Positions 1-10,051 of a stretch of 64,000 bases of DNA are shown here, piece after piece. Position numbers and translations under genes: made by a program. This DNA comes from Aurantiochytrium sp. KH105 (taxonomy: Eukaryota; Sar; Bigyra; Thraustochytrida; Thraustochytriidae), in assembly GCA_003116975.1 (NCBI GenBank), contig BGKB01000047.1, positions 186,001-250,000 of the forward strand, given 5' to 3'. Every line of letters begins with the position of its first letter. Position 1 is the stretch's first letter. A model generated the notes under the pieces. The model did not search any database, was not told the origin of the DNA, and saw only the letters and a program-made list of their open reading frames with translations.

Positions 1-524
1 ATAGATCAACGATAACGAAAAACTACTCGAGTAATCCCACGGTCTTCACTGTCGCAAGCACGCGCGTCTGCGCCTGCGCTTGGGCTTCCGCTTGCACGCG
101 GGCTTGCTAGATGTACGGGAATTCCTGCTGCGGGACCCGCGACGAAATTCCTCGCATGAAAACGTCGCGTAAAAATCGCGTGGTGAAAAACCAAAATGGC
201 GGGGGTCTCCGCGTACCCCTATCTCGGCATCCAAACGCAAATCGCGGAGAACCCTGCGCGGCGTTCGCGGCGTGCGTGCGTGCGTGCGCAGCGGCAGGCC
301 AGCGCTGGCGCCGACAGGCGGGCAGGTGCACGGCCTGGCTGCCTGGCTGCCTGGCTGCCTGGCTGCGAGGCCGCGGCCCCGGTCGGAGAGCGAGCGCCAA
401 CGCGGCGACCAGCGAGCGCCTCGCAGGTCGCATTTATTTTGTTACTCCAGGGTCAAGGCGCGCGCGCAGAGGGCGGCGGGCGAGGTAGCGTCGAGGCGAG
501 GGCAGCAAGAGCAGAGCAGAGAGG
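1..524. other. Upstream non-coding region with CTGGCTGC repeat
   Basis: No convincing gene here. The open frames are GC-rich with low-complexity Arg/Ala translations. A short tandem repeat of an 8-nt unit (ctgcctgg) lies at about 332-364. The region directly precedes the bestrophin start codon, so it probably holds its promoter and 5' UTR. Confidence 0.5.
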
Positions 525-2884
525 ATGATCGTCTACGATGCGAGAAAGCTTGGCGGATACGACATCTTTTTGCATGCAAAGGGCAGCGCACTCTACTCGG
601 CCAAGACGCTTCCTATCGCATTTGCATCGGCATTGCTGGCCACTGTTTTTGCGTATGCGCCAGTTTTGCGCACATGGACAGAGGCACACGTGCTACAGAG
701 TACATCTTACTTTGGTGTAGGTTTTTTACTTTTGTATGAGTGTGCACCGCGATCAACATAGAAAACTAACCCAGACGAGTTGAGTCACCGCGACAACAGA
801 GCATCAGCTTCATCGTAGGCTTCACAGTCGTGTACCGCTCGCAGATCGCCTATGAGCGATATGCTGCGGCGCAACTGGCTTATTTCAACATGGCGTCCAA
901 AATGCACGACTTTATTTCTTTCACCAATGCATTTCTGCTGGACAATGACGAACGCACGCTCGTGATTCGCGATACCCTCGTACGCTGGGCTCGTGCGTAC
1001 CACGAATTGGCGCTTGATGAGTTTCAAGGAACCGAGTTCATTCCGCTCGATCGTGCCAATCTCACCCCGGAAGAGATTGAGCTGCTGATGCGCGATCGCA
1101 AACGCCCGATTCAGGTTTCGTCGTGGATGCACCGGCTCATCATGGAGAACCGCAAGTGTTTCAAAGCAGGCGATGCAATTCTCAGTCGCGCATTTCAGAT
1201 TCAGACCAACGCCAACATGTACTTCAATAATGTGCGCCGCATTGCAGAGACCCCGTTTCCCTTTCCCTTTGTGCAGCTGACCAGCGTTATGATCCATATT
1301 TGGGCTATCCTCACGCCCATTGTCACTGCCGCATTCTTTCCACAATCGTACATTCTGGCTGGTGCCATTGCTGGAGCGAGCACCTGGATTCTCTTTGGCG
1401 TGAACGAGACGGCCGCGCAGCTCGAGCTACCCTTTGAGCCTTCCGCTAACAACCTTCCCGTCGTCTACTACACAGTCGCCTTTGATGACGACATGAGCGC
1501 CGTTCAGTACATGCAAGTACCCGAGGTTTTTGAGTGTTGCCGGATGAACGACTTTACAACGCTCAAGGCAAAGTCAGCGCTCGCCGGCGATGCGACGCGC
1601 ACGTCTGGGCCGGGGCCCGATCACGATGCTCACTTGCCTTCTCTTCACCACGAGCCTAATCGTGCAGCCAGTGACGTGGCGCCGGACTCCAACTCAATCA
1701 TGAGTAAATTCCGTTTCCGCAACAAGCTCGACGCCATCATGGAGCCTGAAAAAGAAGACCCTTCGTCGCCACAGCTGCGTCCGCGGAGCCCGAACGCCAA
1801 TGGTGGTCCGCTGCGTACAGAGTCAGTCGGGAGTGATGGGATCAATGTTTCCCGGCAAGGTTCCGGGTCGAAGCTGTTCGACCTGTTCAGTCTTAACCGC
1901 GATGACATTCTACGCGAGTCAGGAGGTGCGAAGACGGAAGAAAATGATGATCCGAGCGACAGTGAAACCGAAAGTGCAAGTGGGGCAAAGAGCTCTGGTG
2001 GGTCTGTCAAAGACTATGAGAACCGGCAAAGAGCCCTGAGCACAAATACTTCGCCCGGCGTGAAAAGGCTCAACGAGCTAAGCAAAGAAGCAGCAGCAGA
2101 TGGTGACGCAAACACCTCGAGTGACGAGATTCGCCTCAACATTTCAAACAGCAAGGAAGCGAGCAAAGAAGGCGCTGCGTCCGAAGACAGTAATGACGTC
2201 ATTCAGCTGCCTCGACGGAGCTCGCTTCCCAACTCGGGCCTGGCCCTCGACGACTCGGCCATCGAGACGCGGATTAGAAACAGGCACGACGAACCGGACA
2301 ATTCCGTAGCACCTGGCGAGCGTCGACTCATTGAGAGCATGGACTCGCGGGCAGTCTTGTACCATACCGTTCATGGCGCAGAGGCCAAGCGCATGGCGCA
2401 AGATTTGCAAATCGAACGCGAGATTCAACGGCGCGCCGTTGCAAACCGCGCACTTGCACTGCAGATACGGGTTGATCGGCAGCGGTACGATATGCGTCAT
2501 CATCTCCGAGATGTGCCTTCATTGAATGCGGAGAATTACCATGCGGGCCACAATCACAACACGTTGGGATCGCGATCGCTCGACGAAATCTTTGAAGGTC
2601 GTGACTTGGTATCGGGCTCCATCAGTCGCTCCTCGGCGGGCCCTACAGAAACAGAGCCTCCTGCGCCAAACGATGATGCCTCGCTGCCAAGGCGTAACAG
2701 CAGTAGTCGTCCAAGTAGCCATCATACCGACCACGAGACCATTAGAAGCTATAATACCTTGCGACGCAGGCTACTCGGCTCGTCCAGAAAGGTGGGTCGA
2801 AACGACGTGAATAACTGGCCTGGTTGGACCACGAAAAGCTTGGCGTGTTCGAGGACGCAGGGTTTCTTTAAAGTTTTCTATTAA
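525..2884 (+). CDS. Bestrophin-family (UPF0187/RFP-TM) anion channel with long disordered tail
   Basis: Two exons, 525-716 and 800-2884, separated by an 83-nt GT-AG phase-0 intron; 758 residues. The junction restores a bestrophin-like N-terminus: an early VYDA-like start, a KGSALYSAKTLP stretch, a hydrophobic helix, then SFIVGFTVVYRSQIAYERY, which matches the family pattern of a hydrophobic helix followed by FR-x-x-x-A-Y-x-R. Family members form pentameric anion channels. Further hydrophobic segments lie near 1255-1420, with the family-typical acidic run (AFDDDMS) after them. From about 1560 on, the roughly 440 C-terminal residues are Ser/Asp/Glu/Arg-rich and look disordered, perhaps regulatory. 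The start at 525 is the first ATG in frame with the conserved core. The family call is firm; ion selectivity cannot be read from sequence. Confidence 0.8.
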
Positions 2885-3414
2885 CTCGTAGGTAGGTATG
2901 GTCAGACTCCCGACTATTTAGCCGAAAAAAAATGAAACCAGTTTTGTGTTCATTGACATTTCGAAAGCAAGCTATGGGGCCTTGACGCCGTCTTCTCGAA
3001 AGTTACCCCCCTCCTGTGTCGCATGCTCCTGCTGCTACTGCATGCGACTGAATGTTTACATTAACGGCAGGGGTAGACTTCGTGCTAGAAACCTGCCTGA
3101 TATGTTTCAGCCGTCCAGTACGCGATTCGAGATGTCTAATGGCGGGCACTACGTCACCAAGGCATTTGTTTGCATCCGTTAGCGTGAAAATCCGCCCGGG
3201 ATTTCCGCGCATGGCACTCGGATCGTATAGGGATAGACCCACAGACCCGCTCGATTGTGGCGTCGAAACAGTAGTGGACACCGCGCGCCACGAGCCTGGC
3301 GGTGAGTTCGAGGGGCTTCGCTTTGGGCGCTACATCGTTGCACGTGCTGGTGGATTCACGCGTGTGCGTGGTTCGGGTTTCAGATCGAAAAAAAATAAAC
3401 GTATCGTTATAGTC
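2885..3414. other. Convergent intergenic region, no gene seen
   Basis: About 530 bases between the 3' ends of the bestrophin gene (plus) and the glycosylase gene (minus). AT-rich runs near 2926-2940 and 3388-3400 fit 3' UTR and polyadenylation sequence. The open frames overlapping it show no recognisable domain. Confidence 0.5.
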
Positions 3415-4239
3415 TCAAACTTGCTCAGGTTGGTCTTTCGCAAGACTTGTGCCGCCCTCGCCCGTATACCTGAAACAATCGGGATGATGATCGTTGAACA
3501 TGCCAACGGCCTGCATGAATGCGTGGCAAATAGTCGGGCCAACGAACTTGAAGCCTCGTTTTTTCAAGTCGTTGCTCATGCGCTTAGCCTCGGGGGTCAC
3601 GGGTTGGTTGCGATCAGGGTTGGACAGTGGATCTTCCGGGGCAAAGGTCCACAAATACGCGCTCAGCGACCCGTGCTCTTCGGTCACAAGCTGAGCTAGT
3701 CTGGCGTTACTCAAGACGCTTTCGAGCTTGCCTCGGTGGCGCACTACCCCTGGGTCCTTCATCATCTCCTCGACATCCGTGGCCCCAAGTTTGGCCACCA
3801 CATCAATCTCGAAGTTCCGAAAATGCTTGCGATATCCCTCTCGCTTTTGCAAGATTGTATACCAGGAGAGACCAGCCTGTGCGCCTTCGAGCGAGAGCAT
3901 CTCGAAGAGCTTGCGGTCGTCCTCGCGCACGGGCACGCCCCACTCCTCGTCATGATATCTTCGGTACAAGCTCGTGCCATTGCACCAGCCGCACCGCACC
4001 TTGCCGTCGTCCTCCAGGGGCTTGTCTTTCCCCTCGGCCTTTCCCTTCTTCGTCCGAGCCGTCTTCGTCTCCGCCTCCGCCGTCTTGCTCTTCCTCTTCT
4101 TCCGAGGCGGTCCTGCGCCCGCGGCGCGCGTCCCCTCGGGCTCGGCCTCGGCCTCGGCCTTCTGCACGCTCGACGAGCTCGCGGCCCTCGCGGCTCCGCG
4201 TCGCGCGGCCGCCCGCGCCGCCCGCGCCGCGGCCTGCAT
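3415..4239 (-). CDS. tag: DNA-3-methyladenine glycosylase I
   Basis: Base-excision-repair glycosylase of the bacterial-type Tag family (HhH superfamily), which removes 3-methyladenine from DNA. The Tag domain opens with RCGWC, then YRRYHDEEWG and EGAQAGLSW (the Glu expected in the active pocket), and closes with NDHHPDC. The first Cys, the His of YHDEEWG and the late His/Cys match the zinc ligands known for E. coli Tag. A basic Ala/Arg/Lys-rich N-terminal extension of about 80 residues precedes the domain and may be a nuclear or organellar targeting region. The frame stays open to an ATG at 4404, but that part only translates an ATGGC-type repeat, so 4239 is preferred. It is head-to-head with the rRNA methyltransferase gene. 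Confidence 0.85.
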   Translation of the reverse strand: MQAAARAARAAARRGAARAASSSSVQKAEAEAEPEGTRAAGAGPPRKKRKSKTAEAETKTARTKKGKAEGKDKPLEDDGKVRCGWCNGTSLYRRYHDEEWGVPVREDDRKLFEMLSLEGAQAGLSWYTILQKREGYRKHFRNFEIDVVAKLGATDVEEMMKDPGVVRHRGKLESVLSNARLAQLVTEEHGSLSAYLWTFAPEDPLSNPDRNQPVTPEAKRMSNDLKKRGFKFVGPTICHAFMQAVGMFNDHHPDCFRYTGEGGTSLAKDQPEQV

Positions 4240-4344
4240 GTCTGTCCGCGCAGCGGGTCGCGCCCGGCGAGCGAGGTATGCGCGGGCTCGGCGACGCGCT
4301 CGACTCGACGTGCGCTGCCAGCGCGCGGCGCCAGGCCGTGCCGC

Positions 4345-4412
4345 GCCATGGCATGGCATGACATGGCACGGCATGGCGTGGCACGCCGCGGCATGGCATG
4401 GCACGCCGCGGC
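4345..4412. repeat. Imperfect ATGGC/ACGCC tandem repeat
   Basis: Degenerate tandem array of 5- to 10-nt units (atggc, acatggc, acggc, acgccgcggc) in the shared 5' region of two divergent genes. It adds several ATG triplets on the plus strand and CAT triplets (ATG on the minus strand), which makes both start codons uncertain. Confidence 0.75.
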
Positions 4413-5345
4413 GCAGACGCGCATCGCGGCGCCATGCGCGGCGCGCGGCGGCTGCACGCGGGCGCGCGCGAGGGCGGCCGGGCGCCGCAGCGGGGGCCCG
4501 CGCGGGCCGGCGGCGGCGGGGCCGCGCGCGGGCGCGATGCGCGGCCCGAATGGGAGGTCCTGGGCGGCCGGCATGCGGTGGCGGCCGCGCTGTGGACGGC
4601 GGCGCGCGCGCGGTACGGGCGGCTGCTGCTGCAGACGGGCGTGTACGAGCACTTCGGGGACAGGGACGTGGAGCGCATCTTGGCGCCCTTGCGGGCCCGC
4701 GGCGTCTCGCTGAACACGAGGCTCGTCTCGAGGGACAAGCTCGACGCCTTCAACCCGAACCACAGGGGCGTGGCGCTCGAGGTCTCCCCCATCGAGGCGC
4801 AGCAGACGACGGCGAGCGACGCATGCTGGGAAACCGGCAAGGGCCGCACGGTGGTTTTGCTGGATCAGATCCAGGATCCGCAAAACCTAGGCGCCATGCT
4901 GCGCACGGCCTGGTTTCTTGGCGTCGACGACGTCGTTCTGAGCAGGAAGAACACCGCGCCGCTGAGCGAGACCGTGGCCCGCGTTTCTGCCGGCGCTTTG
5001 GACATGTTTTATGGGAAACAATCTCTGTGGGCGGTCAAGGGCCCATCGGCAGATTTTCTGCGCAGCTTGCACGAGGATCGGGGATGGAGAACAATAGCAA
5101 CCAAGGCCGGGGCCTCGGGTGCGTTGGAGGCTTCGAAATTACAAAGGGACGAGAATGTCATTTTGGTCATGGGGAGCGAGGGTCCGGGATTGCGCCCAAA
5201 GGTTCTCGAGGCTTGCTCTGACTTTATGAGCATCCCTGGGCGCAAGGACGGTCTTGACATCGAGAGTGGACAAATCGTCGATTCTCTCAATGTCTCGGTT
5301 GCTTTCGGCTTGCTTGCTTCCTCGCTCGTACATCGTCGATCATGA
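4398..5345 (+). CDS. MRM1: SpoU/TrmH-family rRNA 2'-O-ribose methyltransferase, MRM1-like
   Basis: SAM-dependent SPOUT methyltransferase that 2'-O-methylates a ribose in rRNA; in eukaryotes the closest relative is mitochondrial MRM1. The substrate-binding part (EVLGGRHAVAAAL, about residue 52) is followed by the three knot motifs: LLDQIQDPQNLGAMLRTA (motif 1), VMGSEGPGLRPKV...SIPG (motif 2) and DSLNVSVAFG (motif 3). The Asn of motif 1 and the Glu of motif 2 are present. The N-terminus is Arg/Ala/Gly-rich, compatible with a mitochondrial presequence. The first ATG is at 4398, inside the repeat; 4434 is an equally good start. Length of 303-315 residues fits the family. Family certain; mitochondrial location inferred. 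Confidence 0.85.
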   Translation: MARRGADAHRGAMRGARRLHAGAREGGRAPQRGPARAGGGGAARGRDARPEWEVLGGRHAVAAALWTAARARYGRLLLQTGVYEHFGDRDVERILAPLRARGVSLNTRLVSRDKLDAFNPNHRGVALEVSPIEAQQTTASDACWETGKGRTVVLLDQIQDPQNLGAMLRTAWFLGVDDVVLSRKNTAPLSETVARVSAGALDMFYGKQSLWAVKGPSADFLRSLHEDRGWRTIATKAGASGALEASKLQRDENVILVMGSEGPGLRPKVLEACSDFMSIPGRKDGLDIESGQIVDSLNVSVAFGLLASSLVHRRS

Positions 5346-5542
5346 GCAGATAGATCCCTACGATCAAAACCCAAGCCTTGCTCTAGGCTAGGCCTATTGA
5401 CCCTAGACCAATTAGGGTCTTCTACCTATTTGGCGCCTTCTTGGCTCGAAATCGAGGTGAGGATAAAAAAAATATGCACCACACAGGGAGCGAGTGGCAT
5501 TTCCCACGCTTGTGGGAAGCTCGAGAGAACGAGAACAATCTT

Positions 5543-6048
5543 CTACAGCTCTGGGTCTCGCTGCGCTTCTGCAAAGGCCTGTGCGCTGTCTGGATGTGAT
5601 GAAAACGAGGCAGAGGAAGCCGCCTCTGCGCGCTCTTTGTACCCTTCGCTAACCTCTTCAAGAGTACCTGTCATTGCTGAGAGATTATTTTCAATGCCTT
5701 GTGCCCATGCCTCAAGGCCCTGAAGATCTTCCATGGCGCGATTAAGTCCTTGGAAAGCATCGAGCCAGCGAGTAGCTTGTCCTGCAAAAGCTTCTGCTTC
5801 TTGCGCGAGTTTTTGAGATTCCCGTTCGAGATCGTGCTGTGTCTTGTGCACGAGGACCGCATCTCTGTTGACGGCCATGAGGGCCGTTGCATTGACTTTA
5901 CGCCCAGCTTGAATTGCCGCTGCTTTGGCAGCCTCTGTGCAAGTGTGGAGGAGACCTTCTCGTTAGTCAAAATCGATCTTGACATAAACTTGACGCCTGC
6001 TTGCCTACCTGCTCGCTTGCCTTGCTCATTCTTTTGTATCTTGCACAT
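5543..6048 (-). CDS. BLOC1S1: BLOC-1 subunit 1 (GCN5L1-like)
   Basis: Two exons: 6048-6009 (13 codons plus one base) and 5934-5543, with a 74-nt GT-AG intron (6008-5935); 143 residues. The splice joins a charged start (NEQGKRA) to EAAKAAAIQAGRKVNATAL and then to the family core FAGQATRWLDAFQGLNRAM followed by LEAWAQGIE. That core closely resembles animal BLOC1S1 (FAKQTGQWIGMVENFNQAL, then VENWARSIE). In animals the protein belongs to BLOC-1/BORC, which control lysosome-related organelle biogenesis and positioning. The protein is mostly helical with no membrane segment. The C-terminal tail after the core is Ser/Ala/Glu-rich and variable. Confidence 0.85.
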
Positions 6049-6108
6049 CAAGGACTAGTTTGTCGAAGAGCGCACCGTTCGCACAAGTACACGAAAGCTA
6101 TGCTCTCT

Positions 6109-6230
6109 TGTTCTTGCTCTTGCTCTTGCTTGGGCTAAGCTGGGCTAAGCTGCGCTGCGCTGGGCTAAGCTGGGCTAAGCTGGGCTAAGCTGGGCTAAGC
6201 TGCGCTGCGCTGCGCTGCGCTGCCTAATCT
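6109..6230. repeat. GCTGGGCTAA decamer tandem repeat with GCTGC variant
   Basis: Tandem array of gctgggctaa-type decamers mixed with gctgcgctgc units, flanked by a (tcttgctct)n stretch at about 6105-6130. Non-coding, upstream of BLOC1S1 and downstream of the importin gene. Confidence 0.8.
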
Positions 6231-6523
6231 AGTTTCGACGTACCGATCTCGCGACGATTCTGAGCGCGGCGCTGCCGCTGCTCGCGCACAAGGTCCTGCA
6301 TTGCTCCAAGGCACCGCTGCGGCGTCGGGGCGCTTCCGACACCCGTTGCACCCGCGCCTGAGTCAACTTAACGTGCGCGAAGGCTCGTCGGTCTGCTGAT
6401 CAAAGTTTGCTTGTTGTTGCTTTCTGCGAACAAAAGGACCAAAAGCTGAATGGCCGGCCAACCGCAAGTCTGAGCGCGTGCTCCAAGCAAAAAGGAAACT
6501 GTGATGGATGATTTTTTTTTTCT
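6231..6523. other. Intergenic region, no gene seen
   Basis: Short spacer between the decamer repeat and the importin stop codon. Apart from a T-rich run at about 6509-6522, probably importin 3' UTR, nothing recognisable. Confidence 0.4.
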
Positions 6524-9500
6524 TTATTGCGGAGGCGAAGGCCACAAGGCAGTGTTGGCGCCCTGGGAAACGCGCTTGGCACCCTCTTGCAAAAGACCAC
6601 GAATGACATTGCCGGTGTCCGCGTCAACCTGACTAACGACTTGCTCGAGCTCGGACTTGGCCGCGGGACCCGCATTCTCGAATGTTTGGAAGAAGAAGAC
6701 GCATTCGTCCATGCTCTCCACCGGATACTCGTTGACATCGTCATCATCATCCTCTTCTTCCTCATCATCGTCATCCTCCTCGTCGGGGTTGAAGATGGAG
6801 GCGCCAAAGGCATGCGTGCTGTTGCCGGTCGACTGCTCAAAGACGTTGAGCGTCTCGTCGACGTCAGTGGCGCCCTCTCGGAAGATACCTGCGAGGCCAT
6901 CGCCCTCGTCGTCCTCCTCGTCGAGGCTTTCGTTTTCCTCAGATACGTTCGTATCGTCCTGGGCCGTCGTGCTACTGGCGGCCTCCTGACGCTCACGTTT
7001 CTCAGCCTCGATAGCGGCGCGAAGCTGGTGCAGCATGCGGATAAGAGCACCAATAGCTTTGGCCAGATCCTTGCGCTGTGCATTGATTTGCGGCGGCGTG
7101 TGCGCTGAAGGCAGGGCGAGGATTCGGGTGAAGGCGAAAATACAAATGAGCTTCTCTCCGGCCACGAGGTGCGATTCGAGGTGCTCGAAGCAGGTCAAAA
7201 AGAAAGCATCGAGGTTGGAGGCCCCAATGGCTTCGAGAGCAAGCACCGGGTTGTAAAAGATCGCGCTTTGCACAGTGTTGAGCAGGGCAGTGAGAATGGC
7301 CGGTTCGAGGTTCATGGGGCCAAGGGCATTGATAGTTGTCATGACAGACTCCACAATAGGCCTCACGAGGTCGTCGACTTGACCAGGGCACATTTGCAGA
7401 ATCGTCGACAAAACGGCGGATGCCTCTGCGGCGCATTGGTCCACCTGGTTGTCGCCGAAACGGCGCATCTGGTCATCCAAAAGGGCGTTCAGCTCGATTT
7501 CCTCAATGCCGTCGTCGTCATCGACGAAATCGTCATCGTCATCATCGTCGCCAAAGCCTCCAGCGTCATCCCCTCGCTCATCCTGAGCGTTCTTCACGGC
7601 AAGATCGAGCTGGTCCTTGCAGTAGGTAAAGACAATAGTTGCGTTTTTGCTGCCAGGAGGGTTGTGGTTGATGAAGCCCTGCGGGTCAAAGTGAATCATT
7701 GTCTCCGTAATCGCGAGGATCTCTGTAACGTATTCAGAAGACCAGCCCTTGAGCAACGAGGCAAAGAGGGGAATATAGCACCAGGAAGTGGGTGGCACAA
7801 TTCGCGTCGAGTAAATAACACGATGGATCATGGCGAGCGCCTGGTCCAAGTAGTCGATCATATCAAGCTGCGTTTCGGCGATTGAACCTCCACAAAGCTG
7901 CCGTCCGCAAGCCATGGCAAGCTGATGAAGCGGGTCATCCTCTTCGGCGCCGTCCGCGATACCTGCTGCCAAAATATAATTGAGCATGGGCATGACGGTG
8001 GGCATAATGGTCTTGAGGATCTCGACGCCCGGGGGAGCGTCGGAGGCGCTGTCTTTGGCCTTGTAGTTTTCCTCATTGGCGAACGCCGAAAGAATCGTGT
8101 GCAGGGAGTCGAGACAATCCATGGCAGCGCTCTCCACCTCAAAGCCTTCTTCGCCAGCCTTCATGTCGCTATCCTCCGAGGCAAAGCGAGAAAAGGCTCC
8201 AACCAAATTCTTGCAAATGTCCTGGCCAAAGGGCAAGACTTCGCGCGGATAAATGTTAATGAGCTGCTGGAGCGCAGCAAAGACATTGTCAACGCCCACG
8301 TCCTGCATGATGGCAAGAAAACTTCGGACAACGTCAGGAAGCACGTTGCCAATGACCTTGTGCATGGTCTTGGTGCCGCGACGAAAAATGTGAACCATGT
8401 TGCAGCTGGTCTCAACGCGGACAGGCAGCGACGGATCAGCAAGCAAACGGAGCATATTCTCCGCGACGGCTTGTTCGACGTTGAGGTTCGACCAGCGGAA
8501 CCGGACCTTGACGAGCTTTGCGAGGCAGCGCACCGCTGAAAAGCGCACAAAGGGAAAGGGGCTCTTGAGGTCCGGAACAATGGCCTCGCCGACAAAGGTC
8601 TCGAGAGGGAAGCTGCCGTCCTTTTTGAGCACGTGGACGAGACATTCGACGGCGCGGAGCGCAGCGGCCTTGTCCATGGAGCGCTCAAAGTTCGTCGGGT
8701 CGGCGCGATGTTGCTGCACGACGTGATCAACGACGCGCATGGTAAAAGGAAGCGCGTAGCGCTTGCGCATGCGGCAGAGAGCCTCGAGGGCAGTGCTAGC
8801 GTCGTCGGTAAGGCTGATTCCGCGCGTGCTCATGGTGCGGTCGAATCGGTTCAGGTCCGCGACGAGATCCTGCGGGTCCGTCTCCCAGAGCTCGAGCTCG
8901 ACTTGCGTCCACCGCAGCGACGGCAACAAGACCTTGCCCACGAAGAATTCAAGGTCAGGCTTGATGAGCTGAAACATGGTGGCAAATTCTATTGCCTCCT
9001 CGATAATCATAATGAGGTAGCTAGCCACCAGCATGGTCACGAATTGGCCGTCCTGATAAATGGCCTTGAGCTGTTGCATGGCGCCAGGAACGATAATTTG
9101 CGTCGCGACACCCGTGCGCGAGGAAATTACCATGCAAAGACTATTATCGCCTTCACCCTTTGGGTACCCATAGCGGCTAAAGAGACGATGCAGCGACTCT
9201 GCTGCGCGAACCTTTGCCTTCCACCAAGGCCAGTCATTGCGGGCCTCGATATCGGCCGGCTGGCCTTCGGGGACCGGCTTGTGCACGAGAGCCATGAGCA
9301 TCTTTGACCACGCCGTCAGCTGCTCGCCGTCCTGAAAGTACGCAGGGATGGCAAGGTTAATAGCCTTGAGGAAAATTTTGCACACGAGTCTCATGAGCTC
9401 GGCTGCGTAAAGCTCATTGACATTTTGTGCAAGGAGGGCCTCGAAGAGCTGTCGCAGGAGGCCAAAGGTGGCCTCTGCAAGCTGATCGAGCGGCACTCGC

Positions 9501-10051
9501 TGTTCAGGCTTCATCTGGAACCTGTACTTGGAGCAGATCTTATTGAGCACCGTCAATCCGGCATGCATCCGACCGGGGTCCTGCGTCATGAGCAGCTTCA
9601 CCGACTGATCAACGGGCGTGGACCATTCCTCGGGAAAGTCCTCCGAGGCGATCTTCTTCACGCAGGCGGCCAAGAGCTTGCGCAAAGCCTTTTGCTGCGA
9701 GAGGGCAAGGGCCTCGATGATGTTGTCGCGGACCATGGCCTTTTCACTTGGGTCCAGAATTTGCGGCCGCATGTTTCCAAAGTACTTGGCGTTCCAGCGC
9801 GTCGCGCGCTCCGATTCCTCCTCGGGCGTGCGCTTCCAGTTGAAGTGCACGCAGTTTTTCAGCTGCACCGCCGCCGCGACCCGCACGTCTTGCTCTGCAT
9901 CGTCCCTGGCGACGATCTTGAGCAGCTCCACGAGGAACCCCTTTTCCGCGCTCGACTTGCTCAGGAACTCCTCGGCCTCCCTGCGCTTCGTCGCGTCCGG
10001 GTTCATCGTGTGCTGCAGCGCCAGCAGGAGCATAGCGGCGTCGACGCCCAT
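6524..10051 (-). CDS. IPO7: Importin-7/8-type karyopherin beta
   Basis: Single-exon gene of 1175 residues, within the usual 1000-1200 range of importin-7/8 and yeast Sxm1/Nmd5. The N-terminus carries the Ran-binding importin-beta signature: an LQHTMNPD helix, REAEEFL, then VRVAAAVQLKNCVHFNW. HEAT-type helical repeats follow throughout. Two acidic loops are visible: an Asp run near residue 835 (GFGDDDDDDDFVDDDD) and a longer Asp/Glu run near residue 1090, then a conserved-looking PVESMDECVFF segment. Importin-7/8 proteins carry ribosomal proteins, histones and other cargo into the nucleus in a RanGTP-dependent way. The start at 10051 is the first ATG of the conserved frame. Confidence in the family is high; choosing between importin-7 and -8 is not meaningful here. 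Confidence 0.88.
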   Translation of the reverse strand: MGVDAAMLLLALQHTMNPDATKRREAEEFLSKSSAEKGFLVELLKIVARDDAEQDVRVAAAVQLKNCVHFNWKRTPEEESERATRWNAKYFGNMRPQILDPSEKAMVRDNIIEALALSQQKALRKLLAACVKKIASEDFPEEWSTPVDQSVKLLMTQDPGRMHAGLTVLNKICSKYRFQMKPEQRVPLDQLAEATFGLLRQLFEALLAQNVNELYAAELMRLVCKIFLKAINLAIPAYFQDGEQLTAWSKMLMALVHKPVPEGQPADIEARNDWPWWKAKVRAAESLHRLFSRYGYPKGEGDNSLCMVISSRTGVATQIIVPGAMQQLKAIYQDGQFVTMLVASYLIMIIEEAIEFATMFQLIKPDLEFFVGKVLLPSLRWTQVELELWETDPQDLVADLNRFDRTMSTRGISLTDDASTALEALCRMRKRYALPFTMRVVDHVVQQHRADPTNFERSMDKAAALRAVECLVHVLKKDGSFPLETFVGEAIVPDLKSPFPFVRFSAVRCLAKLVKVRFRWSNLNVEQAVAENMLRLLADPSLPVRVETSCNMVHIFRRGTKTMHKVIGNVLPDVVRSFLAIMQDVGVDNVFAALQQLINIYPREVLPFGQDICKNLVGAFSRFASEDSDMKAGEEGFEVESAAMDCLDSLHTILSAFANEENYKAKDSASDAPPGVEILKTIMPTVMPMLNYILAAGIADGAEEDDPLHQLAMACGRQLCGGSIAETQLDMIDYLDQALAMIHRVIYSTRIVPPTSWCYIPLFASLLKGWSSEYVTEILAITETMIHFDPQGFINHNPPGSKNATIVFTYCKDQLDLAVKNAQDERGDDAGGFGDDDDDDDFVDDDDGIEEIELNALLDDQMRRFGDNQVDQCAAEASAVLSTILQMCPGQVDDLVRPIVESVMTTINALGPMNLEPAILTALLNTVQSAIFYNPVLALEAIGASNLDAFFLTCFEHLESHLVAGEKLICIFAFTRILALPSAHTPPQINAQRKDLAKAIGALIRMLHQLRAAIEAEKRERQEAASSTTAQDDTNVSEENESLDEEDDEGDGLAGIFREGATDVDETLNVFEQSTGNSTHAFGASIFNPDEEDDDDEEEEDDDDDVNEYPVESMDECVFFFQTFENAGPAAKSELEQVVSQVDADTGNVIRGLLQEGAKRVSQGANTALWPSPPQ

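Noticed and set aside
3736-5221. Plus-strand frames of 325 and 415 codons across the glycosylase and methyltransferase genes.
   Set aside because: Low-complexity shadow translations. The conserved motifs are in the minus-strand glycosylase and in another plus frame for MRM1.
9000-9310. Plus-strand open frames antisense to the importin gene.
   Set aside because: Shadows; the minus-strand frame is uninterrupted for 1175 codons with a karyopherin signature.
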